Below, piece after piece: positions 1 through 10,965 of a DNA stretch of 64,000 nucleotides. Origin of the DNA: Phialemonium atrogriseum (taxonomy: Eukaryota > Ascomycota > Sordariomycetes > Cephalothecales > Cephalothecaceae); contig NW_026848139.1 in assembly GCF_030411735.1 (NCBI RefSeq), positions 1,674,001 through 1,738,000 on the forward strand, read 5' to 3'. The notes below the pieces were generated by a model. The model had not been told where the DNA came from and searched no databases. It worked only from the letters and a program-made list of their open reading frames with translations. Numbering within the stretch: the first letter of the stretch is position 1; every line of letters starts with the position of its first letter. Both the position numbers and the translations under genes were made by a program.

Positions 1-3000
1 TAACCGAATCCGAGGAGCTGGATCTCGCGATAGCCTCGAAATACAAGGATGGGAAGCTGCACCCAGCTGCAAGCCTATCTTTCTCCGACGTCAAGATGGT
101 TCAGCAAGATTATCTACGGCAGGCCATGTCCAAGATACTCCCCAAGGTTCTGCCGGAGACCTTGCTGGCCTCGAGAGCGGTTGCGGCCATCATCCGCGAG
201 ATAGTCGCTTGCGCGATCATGTTCCCCGTGATGCAGATGCTGTCGGACCCTGATACCTGGAACCAGCTGATGGAAAACTACGGACGGAGCATGCTGCAGG
301 ATCGGTCGACCGTCCGCAAGCTTCGCGCCGCCTTGGACCAGCACGCCTCGCCGGCCCCGAAGACGCCAAAAGCCGTGGCTTTCCCGCGACTGTCTCCGAC
401 CGATAGCGAGAGGAAATTCGAGAAATTCATCAGGGCCATCCGCAAAGTGAACAATCTCTCCGATGCCAGGCGCTTCAGGAGCGAGGTTGCCAGCCAGCTG
501 AAGAGGGACTCTCAGCAGGAAAACGTAGATCAGGTGTACCTACGGCGCTTGGATATGGGCAAGAAGCTGCTGGACCAGAGGGTGCAACATCTTGCAGCTG
601 GGGGTGACCGGCGAGCAATCCCGCGAAACGTGACGGCTCAGCAGCCTGTTGTCTCTCGGTTGGAAAATGCACCTCTCGTTGACCTCTTACGTGACACCTC
701 TGGGCTCTCGTATTTCATGGAATACATGGACAGGCAGCGTCTTTTGCCGTTGGTGCAGTTCTGGCTCGTTGTCGACGGCTTCCGCAACCCACTTGAGGAC
801 GATGGACCGGAGGGCGAACAACTGCCTCTCCAGCTGCCGCCTTGGACCGACTCGGACCGACTCGATCTTGCTCAGATTGATGCCGCGTATCTTTCCCGTC
901 CAGAGCTCAAAGTCCCCGACTCGTCAAAACGGACAGTGCAAGAATTTCTCAAGGCTGGGAAGCAGGCAACCCCTGAGCAGTATTACTGGGCCCGCCGTGC
1001 GATCCTTCGAGCGCAGAGTGCTGTGCTGGAGGAGATGCGCGTCAAGCACTTCCAAAGCTTCAAGAAGTCGGACTTGTTCTACAAGGCTTTGGCCTCAGAG
1101 GAGGCAGCGAACTCCTTCGTTCCGCCCATTGCTCCCACCAATGTTGGCGAACCATCTATTCCACAGCCCCTGAATCGAGGCCCACCATCGTACCATTCCA
1201 AACCTACCCCTGTGGCCCGGTTAGCCACGAGATTACAACCAGATAGTCACGCTCGTCGGGCCGCGTCAGCCTCCGATCTAAAATCTGTGGGTGTCAATGG
1301 CACCAACGGTTCAGACTCGTCTGCTGCTGGGTCACGCCAATCTCTGGACGAAGATGCGCCCGCGCCGCTGTTCGATGATGATGATTTTGGAGATGATGGC
1401 CTGGCGGACTCCGTACAGAGCCTTGACCAAGATATTGGCCAGCCAGTTCCCGACACGCAAGTTGTCCAAGCCGTAGAGCAGGCCTTGACCAACATCATGG
1501 AGGACAGCCGCCCTCCGACAGCCGAAGACCTCCGAGACTCGCTCTTCGGACCAGATGACAATAGCTCCCTCACCTTTTCGCATACCGAACCTAGCTCAAA
1601 AAGGAACTCAATCGACGAGCCGCGGTCCAATCGTGGCTCCCTGGATGTTCCAGGGTCGAGTCGCGGATCTGCTGATATTCTACGCTGGTCGCAGCCGCAG
1701 AAAGAGCCCGAGAAGCCCAGCCTGGCATCCTTGGGCCTCGTTAGCGCAGCATCTAGGATTGGCGTCTTCGTCGATGACGACCTCTTTGGTGACGAAAACA
1801 AAGCTTTGGCAGATGAGCTAGACGACGACCAAGAAGGTATCCAGGACGATGACGTGGACGAGGTTCACGAAGCAGCCCCTGGGGACCTTGGTCTAGCCGA
1901 GGCGATTACCGTATTGACAAACGATATAGACCGCTTAGTTGCCCAGGACGCCATAGTTGATTCACTGCTTCGGAAGGCAGAGCTGACGAACAACACCGCC
2001 GAGCTGAGGATTCTGCGGAAGTCTAAGGCTAGTTTGCGGAGAGAACTTCGACGGAAGGAGCTGCAGAGACAACAGTACGTCATACAGGAGAGCGACAACA
2101 GCCTCTACGGTCGGTCGACCATCAAGATCAAGTCGATACAGGTTGGGCGCGACGAGGATGGCAAAGAATTTGCACTTTACCTTGTGGAAGTATCGAGAAA
2201 CGCGGGCGAGAAGATGCCTGCAGCGACGTGGATGGTCACCCGGCGATACAGCGAGTTCCTTGAGCTCCACCAAAAGCTGCGCACGAGGTATCCTTCCGTG
2301 CGCAACCTCGACTTCCCTCGTCGGCGCATGGTCATGAAACTGCAGAGCGAGTTCCTCCGCAAGCGTCGGCTTGCGTTGGAAAAGTACCTGAGCGAGCTAC
2401 TGCTCCTTCCCGACGTCTGCCGCAGCCGAGACCTTCGGGCGTTCCTCTCGCAGAGCTCCATCAACCCCCAGGGCCGGGATCTAATGGATCGGGACGATAA
2501 GAAGGACATGATCACTCGCCTTTACGACTCTGTGGCAGACGGCATGGAGGACATCCTCGGCAGCATCCCGGTCCTTGACCAGCTCTCCGTTGCTGGGCAG
2601 AACCTAATCGCAGCGGCGACGAGTCAGCTCAGCACCATGCCGCTCAATGTGGGTGAAGATGGGGCCATAACCGCGGCCGAGGCCGAGGCCGAGCTTAATG
2701 CTTTTGAGAACAAGGAGCTCGAGCCCTTTATCAAGCCCATATGCGACATCTTCCTAGAAGTGTTCGAGCTTAACCGTGGGAACAACTGGCTGCGCGGTCG
2801 AGCCGTCGTGGTTGTGCTGCACCAGCTACTCGGCGGGACCATTGAGAAGAAGCTCAGGGACAACGTCAGGCTCCTCGTCCAGGAGGAGGCCGTGCTCAAG
2901 TACATCGGCCTCCTGCGAGATGGCATGTGGCCCGGCGGGCAGCTTCCCAAGAACAAGGTGCCTCGCACTGCCGCCCAGAAGACCCGGACGCGAACGGAGG

Positions 3001-3119
3001 CAAGCCTGATGCTTGCCACCCTAATACCTGACCTTGCTGGCAGCGTCGTGGGCCGACTGAACGCCCAGGCGGCAAGTCGGAGAGTCTTTGCGACATTGAA
3101 CAATCCCCGGCTCAAGTAA
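1..3119 (+). CDS. mdm1: PXA-RGS-PX-nexin C protein, MDM1/SNX13-like (5' partial)
   Basis: The frame is open from base 3 to the stop at 3117-3119 with no intron, and the N-terminus lies outside the window. The first roughly 95 visible residues are the end of a PXA domain (LHPAASLSFSD, then QQDYLR). An RGS-like domain follows at about nt 690-1110. Then comes a Ser/Asp-rich linker with acidic patches (LFDDDDFGDDG near 1370, DDDLFGDE near 1780). A PX domain at about 2120-2455 has the phosphoinositide-binding RRYSEF motif at 2240-2257, and a nexin-C domain spans about 2730-2960. This order is that of the SNX13/SNX14/Mdm1 family. In yeast Mdm1 tethers the ER to the vacuole and affects lipid droplets; fungal members with an RGS domain look more like animal SNX13. 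Family assignment is secure; the precise tethering role is inferred. Confidence 0.9.
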   Translation, partial: TESEELDLAIASKYKDGKLHPAASLSFSDVKMVQQDYLRQAMSKILPKVLPETLLASRAVAAIIREIVACAIMFPVMQMLSDPDTWNQLMENYGRSMLQDRSTVRKLRAALDQHASPAPKTPKAVAFPRLSPTDSERKFEKFIRAIRKVNNLSDARRFRSEVASQLKRDSQQENVDQVYLRRLDMGKKLLDQRVQHLAAGGDRRAIPRNVTAQQPVVSRLENAPLVDLLRDTSGLSYFMEYMDRQRLLPLVQFWLVVDGFRNPLEDDGPEGEQLPLQLPPWTDSDRLDLAQIDAAYLSRPELKVPDSSKRTVQEFLKAGKQATPEQYYWARRAILRAQSAVLEEMRVKHFQSFKKSDLFYKALASEEAANSFVPPIAPTNVGEPSIPQPLNRGPPSYHSKPTPVARLATRLQPDSHARRAASASDLKSVGVNGTNGSDSSAAGSRQSLDEDAPAPLFDDDDFGDDGLADSVQSLDQDIGQPVPDTQVVQAVEQALTNIMEDSRPPTAEDLRDSLFGPDDNSSLTFSHTEPSSKRNSIDEPRSNRGSLDVPGSSRGSADILRWSQPQKEPEKPSLASLGLVSAASRIGVFVDDDLFGDENKALADELDDDQEGIQDDDVDEVHEAAPGDLGLAEAITVLTNDIDRLVAQDAIVDSLLRKAELTNNTAELRILRKSKASLRRELRRKELQRQQYVIQESDNSLYGRSTIKIKSIQVGRDEDGKEFALYLVEVSRNAGEKMPAATWMVTRRYSEFLELHQKLRTRYPSVRNLDFPRRRMVMKLQSEFLRKRRLALEKYLSELLLLPDVCRSRDLRAFLSQSSINPQGRDLMDRDDKKDMITRLYDSVADGMEDILGSIPVLDQLSVAGQNLIAAATSQLSTMPLNVGEDGAITAAEAEAELNAFENKELEPFIKPICDIFLEVFELNRGNNWLRGRAVVVVLHQLLGGTIEKKLRDNVRLLVQEEAVLKYIGLLRDGMWPGGQLPKNKVPRTAAQKTRTRTEASLMLATLIPDLAGSVVGRLNAQAASRRVFATLNNPRLK

Positions 3120-4097
3120 GTGGGAGAAGTGGATTCCCCGTGTGATGATCACATATCATTGCCATTTGAGGAACCGAACTGACAGATCGTTTTCTCTATA
3201 TTTTAGCGCCCACCTCGCCTTTACATTCCTAGACGAAATCCTAGACGTGTTATTTAATGAAGGCTGAGGAGTTAGAACTTCGATGGCATAGCAACGGCGT
3301 TTAACCTTTTACGTTTTCGATCGAGTCGCAGCGTTTTGAATTGTGGACCGGCATGCATCCCGGTCGAGGCTGCGCATTGTTTAGGCAGGCTGCATTGGTG
3401 GCGTTCTGTGGGCGAAAGTCGTACGGAGAAAGCCTCGCGGTATCTGAGGTGCTAATAGAGCAGGTAGAAGAACTGCTTTTGGAGAGGAAGGCTTGTTTAT
3501 CTAAGGTACTCGACGGTATCTATCTATTGTAATGTGACGATTAGTGGCGGCAGTGGTTTTATTGACGCGTTATCGAGGTCCGACGACGAGCATCGAGCAA
3601 ACCTAAAGATCCAGGACTTTATGTGCCCTGTCGAGCCTGTACCTACCTAACAGTGGTAGCATCATCCTACCTGCCGAGAGGTAGGTACCCTGGTACCCTA
3701 CCCAACTGCCGCCAATAGGTACATTAGTGTAACGGGAGTCGGGTGTTAGTGCACGGGCATTAGTATTCACGTGACGAAAACTGGAGAGCGGCCTCCACAT
3801 TTCAGCCTCAAGGCTCAGTCGCCCAACTCACTTTTTGCGCAGCTTCCTCTTCTTCCCCAACTTATCCATCCCAAGCTGTGGAGGTTGACCTATCATTCCA
3901 TCTGCACAACGTTTGACCACTCTTAGGACAACAGAATTTCACAGTGCCCCGGACTGGTCTGGTCTGGTCCGTCTCGCAAATTTTCACCTCCCGTGGCGAG
4001 GCTCTCGCTGGAATTTGACTTTGGTCGCGCTCTCTCACCCCGCTCACAGCCTTCCCATCGTGGCCAAGCTGAGGTTTCAGGGACCGCAGCAGCAAAC
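3120..4097. other. Intergenic: MDM1-like 3' end and SR-protein promoter/leader
   Basis: No convincing gene. A 63-codon ORF at 3341-3532 has no recognisable features. Bases 3640-3725 hold several overlapping copies of a TACCTA/TAGGTA motif. A CACGTG hexamer sits at 3768-3773. From about 3830 the sequence becomes pyrimidine-rich, typical of a fungal promoter and 5' leader. Confidence 0.5.
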
Positions 4098-5853
4098 ATG
4101 ACCGAGGTCTCCTCCACCCGCCTGTACTTGGGCAATTTGCCCCGGACTGGTAAGTACCCTGATGCGCTCCGGTCCCATGGATGCGACGAGGCCATATGCC
4201 ATCCGCTCTTGACGCGACCATTCCCCGTTGGCCATACCATACTGATTCCCGCCCGAAGCTACCAAGGCCGATGTTGAGGCTCATTTCGCCTCCCACGGCA
4301 CTGGTGAGATCACTGAGATCAAGCTGATGAATGGCTTTGGTTTCATCGAGTACAAGGACGCCATGGATGCCCGCGACGTCGTCCCTGGTAAGTTGCACTC
4401 CTAGCCGCGCGCCCCTCACTTCGAGTCCCATCGCTGACAAGATAACTCACTTTTAGCTTTCCGTATGTTATGGACCCCCTATGGATCACCCTGTTCTTCT
4501 TCATCGACCCAACCGTTCCCTGGCTAATGGCTTGCAAAGATGGATCCGACTTCATGGGCGAGCGCCTGACCGTCCAGTTTGCCCGTGGCTCCCGTCACCG
4601 CGAAGGAGCCCCTGGCGGCGGCTTTGGCAACCACGAGCGCACCGCTCCTCGCCCGCGCCGAACACCCCACCGCATGCAGATCAGTGGACTCCCGACTGAA
4701 ACCAGCTGGCAGGTCTGTTATACTTCTACTTCCTTCTCCGCGGATTGAACTTGGACATATTCCTCCTACCCTTGGGTTTTGGATCGCACCCAGCTCCTCG
4801 GACCCAAGATGGATCCATTTCGGGTTTGGTCGGCCGGCCAGGGACTCTTTCCTCCTGCACAACGTCCCGTCTTGTCGAGCTGGATGTCTTTGCTTCCTGG
4901 TCGGCGCCGTCCCTCGAGGACTAGGCTTCCCGTTTGCTGCTCGACTGTCCATTTGCCCCATTACGTCTCCAATGCGGGATTTTCTGATGCTTCTGTACTG
5001 GCGATGGATTCTCCGAGCTGGACCATAAATATTGTGACTTCTTACTGGACGTGATACTGGGTCATCCCTCGCTTGGGATATCGCCGAATCACCACACTCC
5101 TGGATCTCCACTTACACGGACTCTTGGCTATAGGACCTCAAAGACTTTGCCCGACAGTCTGGACTCGACGTCGTCTATTCGGAGACGGGCCGAAACAGCA
5201 ATGGTGAAGGGTACGCCATAATCCCTCTCCCTCATGACCACCACCGGCTCTATTAACCATCTATCTAGTTTTGTCGAATTTGAGACCGCAGCTGATCTTC
5301 GCACTGCCGTGGAGAAGCTAGACGGTCGAGAGTTCAAGGGCCAGCGTGTCACATGCGTTGCCAACGTAGGTGTCACGCCCAGCATTCCTTCTCTTCTTGT
5401 ATGGTTACCTTACTGTGGAAACAGACTCAGCCGGACCCCCCACCACGGGACCGTGCCCGCTCCAGATCCCCTGGCCGGCGGCCTTACGCACCTCCCGCGG
5501 ACGACTACGACCGCCGAGGCCCTCCTCGGGGAGGAGCCGGGTACAGCCCTCGCCGTGATGGTGGCTATCGCGATGGCTATCGCGACCGAAGCCCTCGCCG
5601 GGATTACTACGACGACCGTAGCCGGTACAGGTCCCCTCCACGTCGCGGCCCTCCCGGTGATGACTATCCAGCACCTCCACCGCGGGGTCGCTACGACGAC
5701 CCCTACCGCCGTGACTACCCCCCTGACCCGTATGTTAACGGGCGGCCTTACGACAGACCTCCCCCCCCACCGCGCGACTTCCCTCCGCGCGATGGTGGAT
5801 ACCCCCGGGAGGGTCCTTATCCCCGTGATGGCTATGAGCGTCGCTACTGGTAA
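4098..5853 (+). CDS. Two-RRM SR/RGG-type RNA-binding protein (Npl3/Srp2-like)
   Basis: Model: 4098-4149, 4259-4387, 4457-4462, 4540-4712, 5134-5210, 5269-5365, 5425-5853, giving 320 aa. RRM1 covers about residues 7-75 (RLYLGNLP as RNP2, NGFGFIEY as RNP1). RRM2 covers about 107-178 (MQISGLP, then EGFVEFE). The tail from about 180 is rich in Arg, Ser, Gly, Tyr and Asp, with RDRARSRSPGRR and repeated RDGGYR-like blocks. The architecture is that of fungal shuttling SR proteins acting in splicing and mRNA export. Exon 3 is only 6 nt (ctttcc). It restores the A-F-H-G-S segment that aligns with the D-F-Q-G-K loop of S. pombe Srp2. The intron between the RRMs is 421 nt, long for this genome. A 328-codon overlapping frame from 5234 is a shadow. 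Family certain; ortholog name less so. Confidence 0.9.
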
Positions 5854-6449
5854 TTACTACCATTCTTTTATATCGTCGCGGTCCTTGACCTCTTGGTGTA
5901 GATCTCGGAACCGGCCAGCCCTCCACCAACCAACCCCACGCCTCTACAGCTTTGTACGGGTCATGTTCATGACGGATGTCGGTTCTTGCTGGCTGTCACA
6001 GGATTCTTGTGGTGTTATTATCTGGCTATGGTTTTCGGAGAGGGGGAAATTGAATGAGATTGTCTTCGCTCCGCCTCTTGACTTGAAGGGCGTGGTAATT
6101 GTTGCATCGGAAACCCAGACGCCGTTTTGGCATGTTTTCTTCACGGGCGGGTTGGAGATGCGCGCCCATTCATATCTCAAGGGAGAAAAGCACGAAAACG
6201 AATACGAATGGTCTCAGTGAGGGGAAATGTATGATGGGAGGGCGTTTCTCTGTAACGTTCAGTGGCTGGTAATCGGCTCTAGCTAGGTAGTTTCCTCATG
6301 TTTGTAACGACCCCCTGGCTTGCTTGCTGTCTGAGAAAGATAGTCATGTACGCTTAATTGGAGCAAGTCGTTCCATTTCTTTCGAGGAAGCCGTGATCGT
6401 GGGCTCCACCAGCCGTCAACCATGTCTTGAACCGGGCTCGGGAAGTCCC
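5854..6449. other. Convergent 3' region between SR-protein gene and GST
   Basis: Shared 3' ends of two convergent genes. No ORF with family features and no obvious repeat; a TAGCTAGGTAG motif lies near 6280. Confidence 0.4.
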
Positions 6450-7309
6450 TTACGGCGACGCATACTTGTAATTGTACTGCGCCTTCGCATCCTCGAGAAA
6501 CTTCTTCACCTGCTCCTGCGCCTCCCTAGCGCCATCCTCGTCATCCGCCAGCCGCTTCTCGAACTCGGCGTTGCCGAACGGACTCCGGCTGGGCACAGCG
6601 AGGCCCCTCTGGACGGCTGGGCGGGCGAGCAGGCGGTCGCGCCAGGCTTGGACGTTGGGGAACTGGGCGGCGAAGTCGTCGAGCCCCGAGGCGAGGGTCA
6701 TGTTGGCCCAGCCGAGTATGGACATGTCGGCGATGCTGTAGCGGCCGCGGCCGGGGCCGGCGACATAGTCGCGACCCGCCAGGCGCGCGTCCAGGACGCC
6801 ATAGAGGCGCTCCGTTTCGCCGACGTAGCGCTGGGTTGCGTAGGGGATCTTCTCCTTGATGAAGCGGAGGAAGTGGTTTGCTTGGCCTTGCCTGTTTTGT
6901 TTGTGTTAGAGTTGATGAAATGAGTCAAATAGAGAAAGCGTCACAAAACGTACATGGGTCCGAGCCCGCCGTGCTGCCAACCCATCCACTGCTCGGCGAC
7001 GCTGTAGTCGTCCGAGTCGACGGGGAAGCTGAACAGGTGATCCGGGTCGTAGTGGCGGGCCAGGTAGTTCAGGATGGCGATGCCCTCGAAGACGGCGAAG
7101 CCTCCGCGGTCGTGGTCGACGATGGTGGGGATGCGCCCGTTGGGGTTCAGGTCAGTGTACCAGGGCTCCTTTTGCGTGTTCTTGCCTATGTGGATGGCCT
7201 GCAAGGTGTAGGGTTTCCCATAGGCCTCCCTGAGCTCCTCGAGGAGGACGGAGACCTTGTACCCATTGGGTGTGCCTGCGGGCTGTAAGCGGGGGGACTG
7301 GACGTTCAT
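6450..7309 (-). CDS. Glutathione S-transferase, Ure2-like
   Basis: Minus-strand exons 7309-6954 and 6891-6450 with a 62-nt intron (donor GTACGT, acceptor ACAG), giving 265 aa. The N-terminal thioredoxin-fold domain includes GTPNGYKVSVLLEEL, the cis-proline segment NPNGRIPTIVDHD, and the glutathione gamma-Glu contact region FEGIAILNYLARHYD. The C-terminal helical domain includes GRYSIADMSILGWA and the basic segment WRDRLLARPAVQRG. This is the arrangement of fungal Ure2p/GTT-like GSTs, which conjugate glutathione to electrophiles or reduce disulfides and peroxides. There is no Asn/Gln-rich prion domain as in yeast Ure2, so a nitrogen-regulatory role is not supported. Start chosen at the ATG before NVQSPRLQPAGTPNG; no targeting peptide is visible, so it is probably cytosolic. 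Confidence 0.9.
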
Positions 7310-8173
7310 ATGAAATCAGGACGGCACCAACTGAAAGTTAAGAGCTCAATGCCGGATTTGGCAATCAGGCCGGTTGGTTCGCTCATCTCTTCAGATGTGG
7401 TAGAGTACGACGCTTGAAACTTGAGGGGAGACGCGCGGAGGTCAAGATTGAATCGAATAGGAGAAGTGCTCTTAGTGCGAAGATGAGTTCGAGATGCAAT
7501 GGCTGTGAGGGAGATGGATGGGACAGCAGGTGGTCTTATAGAAACCAATGGACCCCTCATTAGCATCAAGAACGACATATGAGCTGAGATAGGCAGGTAC
7601 CGAGTACCTAGTGAAGGCTCTCGAGTTTAAAATTCTATAGAAGAAGGAGCCCCTTGCTAGATTGGGAGCATTCACGGCACAGAGTTTCCGCTGGAAGGAG
7701 AGAGAGAGCTCTGAGTCAGCCAGTCAAGTCGCTTGGCAAAGGACCAGGGCAACCAAGGAGCATGAGATGGCTGATATGGGCATTTCTAACTAGGTACCTT
7801 GTCTCATTCTACCGTGATCCTGTCGCAGCAGCTGCCCAAGGAAGTGACATCAGATCGGCAGTAGGAGTTGGGGGAATAGGTCCGTTGCTAACTATTGATT
7901 ACAAACTAACAGGATTAGGTTATTATTAAGCAAAGCATCTCACATGGCAGCTCAGCCCGTCAGCCGTTAAGTCCGAAAATAGCATTTGTCAGTCCATGGG
8001 TAGCAAGCCACAACAGTGTCTAAAGACAGGGGTATCTCATGAATGCAAGATAACATTGCGAGACAAGTATATAACATATGGCTCGGGGCGTTGTCCTCGT
8101 CGAACCTTGGTGAATACCTATCGTCACATCTCGCTCCCAATAGCAAAGCAGCCAGAGCACTGGAACCCTCGAT
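7310..8173. other. Intergenic: GST promoter and MsrB 3' region
   Basis: No supported gene. Short ORFs at 7306-7578 and 7654-7929 lack family features. A TAGGTACCTT motif is present near 7792. Confidence 0.4.
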
Positions 8174-8849
8174 CTAGGCCTTGCTCTCAGGCTTATCATT
8201 GGTCTGTCCCGGTTTATCTTCCGGCGAGAAGTTCAAGCTGATGCTGTTGACACAATGCCGCTCATCAGTGGGTGTCGGAAAACCCTCGCCCTTGAAGACG
8301 TGGCCAAGATGGCCTCCGCAGTTGGAGCAGACAATTTCGGTCCGCGCCATGCCCCAGGTGTTGTCCTCGTGTCGGGTTACAGCACCAGGAATGCTGTCGA
8401 AGTAAGCTGGCCACCCGCAGCCGGATTTGAACTTATGGTTGGCCTTGTATAGCGGCGCATTGCAACCGGCGCAGGTATATACACCCTCACTGGGAAGGTG
8501 CTTGTCATACTTCCCGGATCCAGCCGGCTCAGTGCCCTTCTCTCGGAGAATGCGGAATTGCTCTAGCAGAGACATTAATTACCTTCGTTTGGTGTCGCTG
8601 CGGCTAGGGCTCACACTTAAAGTACTCACCCTTGCTGAGAACAGCACGCCACTCGTCTGGTGTCCGCTCATCTGGGTGAGACATCTTGGATGCCGAGGCG
8701 GACGAGCTGAAGAGACTACCAAATAAGGGGAAAGATGGCATCGACTTCAAAGTGGGGTTCTTCGAGGGGCGCTGATAAGCCCGTGGTCTGGAGAACTTGG
8801 AGAAAGTATAAAGCGCGCGGATAATAACTGCGAGCGGGGGAAGGCGCAT
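8174..8849 (-). CDS. msrB: Peptide-methionine (R)-S-oxide reductase (MsrB)
   Basis: Exons 8849-8630 and 8562-8174, 202 aa. The splice joins SK to EQFRILREKGTEP, restoring the family sequence. The SelR fold shows two zinc CxxC pairs (YTCAGCNAPLY and CSNCGGHLGHVF), the substrate pocket CGWPAYFD, and the catalytic region RHCVNSISLNF with the reducing Cys. The enzyme reduces methionine-R-sulfoxide with thioredoxin. From the first ATG (8849) the N-terminus is Arg-rich, Ser-rich and free of acidic residues for about 35 residues (MRLPPLAVIIRALYTF...), typical of a mitochondrial presequence. In-frame ATGs at 8741 and 8684 would give shorter, probably cytosolic forms. Identity is sure; the start is a choice. 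Confidence 0.92.
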
Positions 8850-9237
8850 GAAGGATGGCTTGCAATAGCGAAGACAGTCGGAAGATGGGAAGATGCAACT
8901 TTATATTCGTCTAATGTACGTGCTTCGAAACAGCGCAGAGACGTTGACAAATCGACACGCCTAGGCTTCAATGACGCTATCGATAAGGTCGGGGTCTGAC
9001 TAAGTACCTAAATGGTTTCACTAGTGATGCCGCTTGGGGCATCAGATTAGGTAATTCAATCAATGGTGATACCCATTTATGTGGCTTGGTGATTATGGAA
9101 CCTCACTTCCCAAAGGACACCTGCATTTCACAAATACCTGCCTAACAGCTCCTAAGACCTCCCAAACCAGCAGTCACCACCTCTCTTACGACGAATTCCT
9201 TGCTAGCCGTATATTTGATTTATTTGACGTTGCGACC
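8850..9237. promoter_or_regulatory. Divergent promoter, MsrB / ArfGAP
   Basis: A 388-bp spacer between divergently transcribed genes, with no ORF of its own. It must hold both promoters. AAGTACCTAAATGG near 9001 resembles the recurrent TACCTA motif. Confidence 0.45.
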
Positions 9238-10965
9238 ATGTCTAGGCGGCCTCCAAATCCCGCAGCTGAGCGGGCAGCTCAGAATCAACTGACTATCAAG
9301 AGCCTCCTGAAATTAGAAGCCAACAAGATATGCGCCGATTGCAAGCGCAACAAGCGTAAGCTATTATCTGTTTTTCAAACCAAGTCCGCAATGCATTAAC
9401 ACCTCTTCTCCATAGACCCGCGCTGGGCGAGCTGGAACTTGGGCGTCTTCGTCTGCATCCGCTGCTCGGGCATTCATCGAGGGATGGGCACCCACATCAG
9501 CAGGGTGAAGTCGGTCGACTTGGATTCTTGGACAGACGAACAACTACAGAGCATACTCAGCTGGGGCAATGCGCGTGCCAACAAATACTGGGAGGCAAAA
9601 CTGGCCGCCGGCCACGTTCCGTCAGAAGCGAAGATCGAGAACTTTATTCGAACAAAGTATGAGCTGAAGAGATGGGTGATGGAGGGCCCAATGCCGGATC
9701 CATCCAGCCTCGATGCCGACGGTGACGACGACATCCCATTGAGCGTCGTCAAAGAGAAGCAAAACCTCGAGCGGCGAGAGTCAGTACGAAAAGCTTCTAT
9801 CGGCCAGGCAGCAGCCGCTCGTCCTGTTGCGCCGCCCCCTACTGATCTCATGGGAGCGGACCCTGTTCCTCAAAGACCGAGTACCACCGGTCCATCCGCT
9901 GGGCAGGTACCGGCCAAGGCTCAACCCGCTCCTCCAAAGACAACAAGCACAAAGGACTCCCTTTTGGGACTCGACTTTCTTGGCACAGAAACAACGGCGC
10001 CCCCTCGGCCTGCGAGTACCACCGGCACCACTGGAGCGAGTGGTCAATCGCGGCCCGATCTCAAGCAATCCATTCTCTCTCTGTACGCGACAGCTCCTCG
10101 ACCGCAGCCTCCCCCGCAGCAGGTGTCCCATTCGCCGTCTCATTCGTTCGGGGCATTGCAGTCGCCAGGCCAGCAAACCCAAGGGTCATTTGGTGGGGGA
10201 CTCAATGATGCTTTTAGCAGCCTGAGTTTCGGAGGCCAGTCGCAAGCCAAGTCTCCACAAAGAGATGCCTTCGCCGGCCTGGGCGGCCTCAGTAGTAGCC
10301 GACCAACCCCTCCGACCAACAACCCTACTTTCCCCAGCTTGAGTGGCGGTTCTTTCTTTGACCCGAAGCCAACGCCCCCTGCCTCGGCACACGAGCCAAG
10401 GCAGTCTATGGGGAGCCCGGGCGCTTTTGGTTCGCTCGCATCTCCAACAGCGCCTGCTGCTCCCAAACTAGCCCCTGTCCCAGCGTCGTCAGCCCTCGGG
10501 GATCTGTTCGATTTCTCTTCAACAGCACCACAGCCGAGCAAGCCTTCACCCCCGGTCGCGACGACTGCCGCGACGAACTCGGTGTTTAACCTTTCCGCAA
10601 ACCAAACCAAGGCTCCAGAACCAGTAGTAGCTAGCACCATTGCTTCGACAAACAGTAACTGGTCCAACGCAGATATATGGGGTGGCAATGCATGGACGAC
10701 TACCGAGGCTCCGAAGAAAAGCCCCGAGATCCTGAAGAGTCCTGGAACTGCCCCGGCGAACAGCTTCGGCTGGGGGGCTCCTACTAACCCGCTCGCAAAT
10801 CAGAGTATTGTGCCAGGCGCGTCAGGGGGTTTCGCAACCAAAGTAGCTGCTGATGAGGAGTTTGGTGGTTGGACTAGCGGCACCGGCGCGAAGGGCGGGG
10901 AATCGTCGAAGCCGGCTGGGGCATTTGGAACTGGCGAAGACTTGTTCTCGAACGTGTGGGAGTAG
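9238..10965 (+). CDS. ArfGAP of the SMAP/Age2 type with a clathrin-box motif
   Basis: Exons 9238-9355 and 9416-10965, 555 aa. The ArfGAP zinc finger is C-x2-C-x17-C-x2-C with Cys32, 35, 53 and 56, followed by GIHRGMG carrying the arginine finger (R61) and by ISRVKSVDLDSW. It stimulates GTP hydrolysis on Arf GTPases during coat-vesicle formation. After residue 150 the protein is disordered and rich in Pro, Ser, Gly and Thr. At residues 222-226 it has LLGLD, the clathrin-box sequence known from SMAP1. Several Phe-Gly and D-L-F motifs (GDLFDFS, EDLFSNVWE at the end) resemble adaptor-binding peptides. This points to the SMAP/Age2 class rather than Gcs1, Glo3 or Gts1. ArfGAP activity is secure; the clathrin link is inferred from the motif. 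Confidence 0.88.

Noticed and set aside
5234..6220. 328-codon + frame overlapping the SR-protein gene
   Set aside because: It runs in another frame across introns and the RS-rich exon of a clear gene; its length comes from biased GC-rich code.
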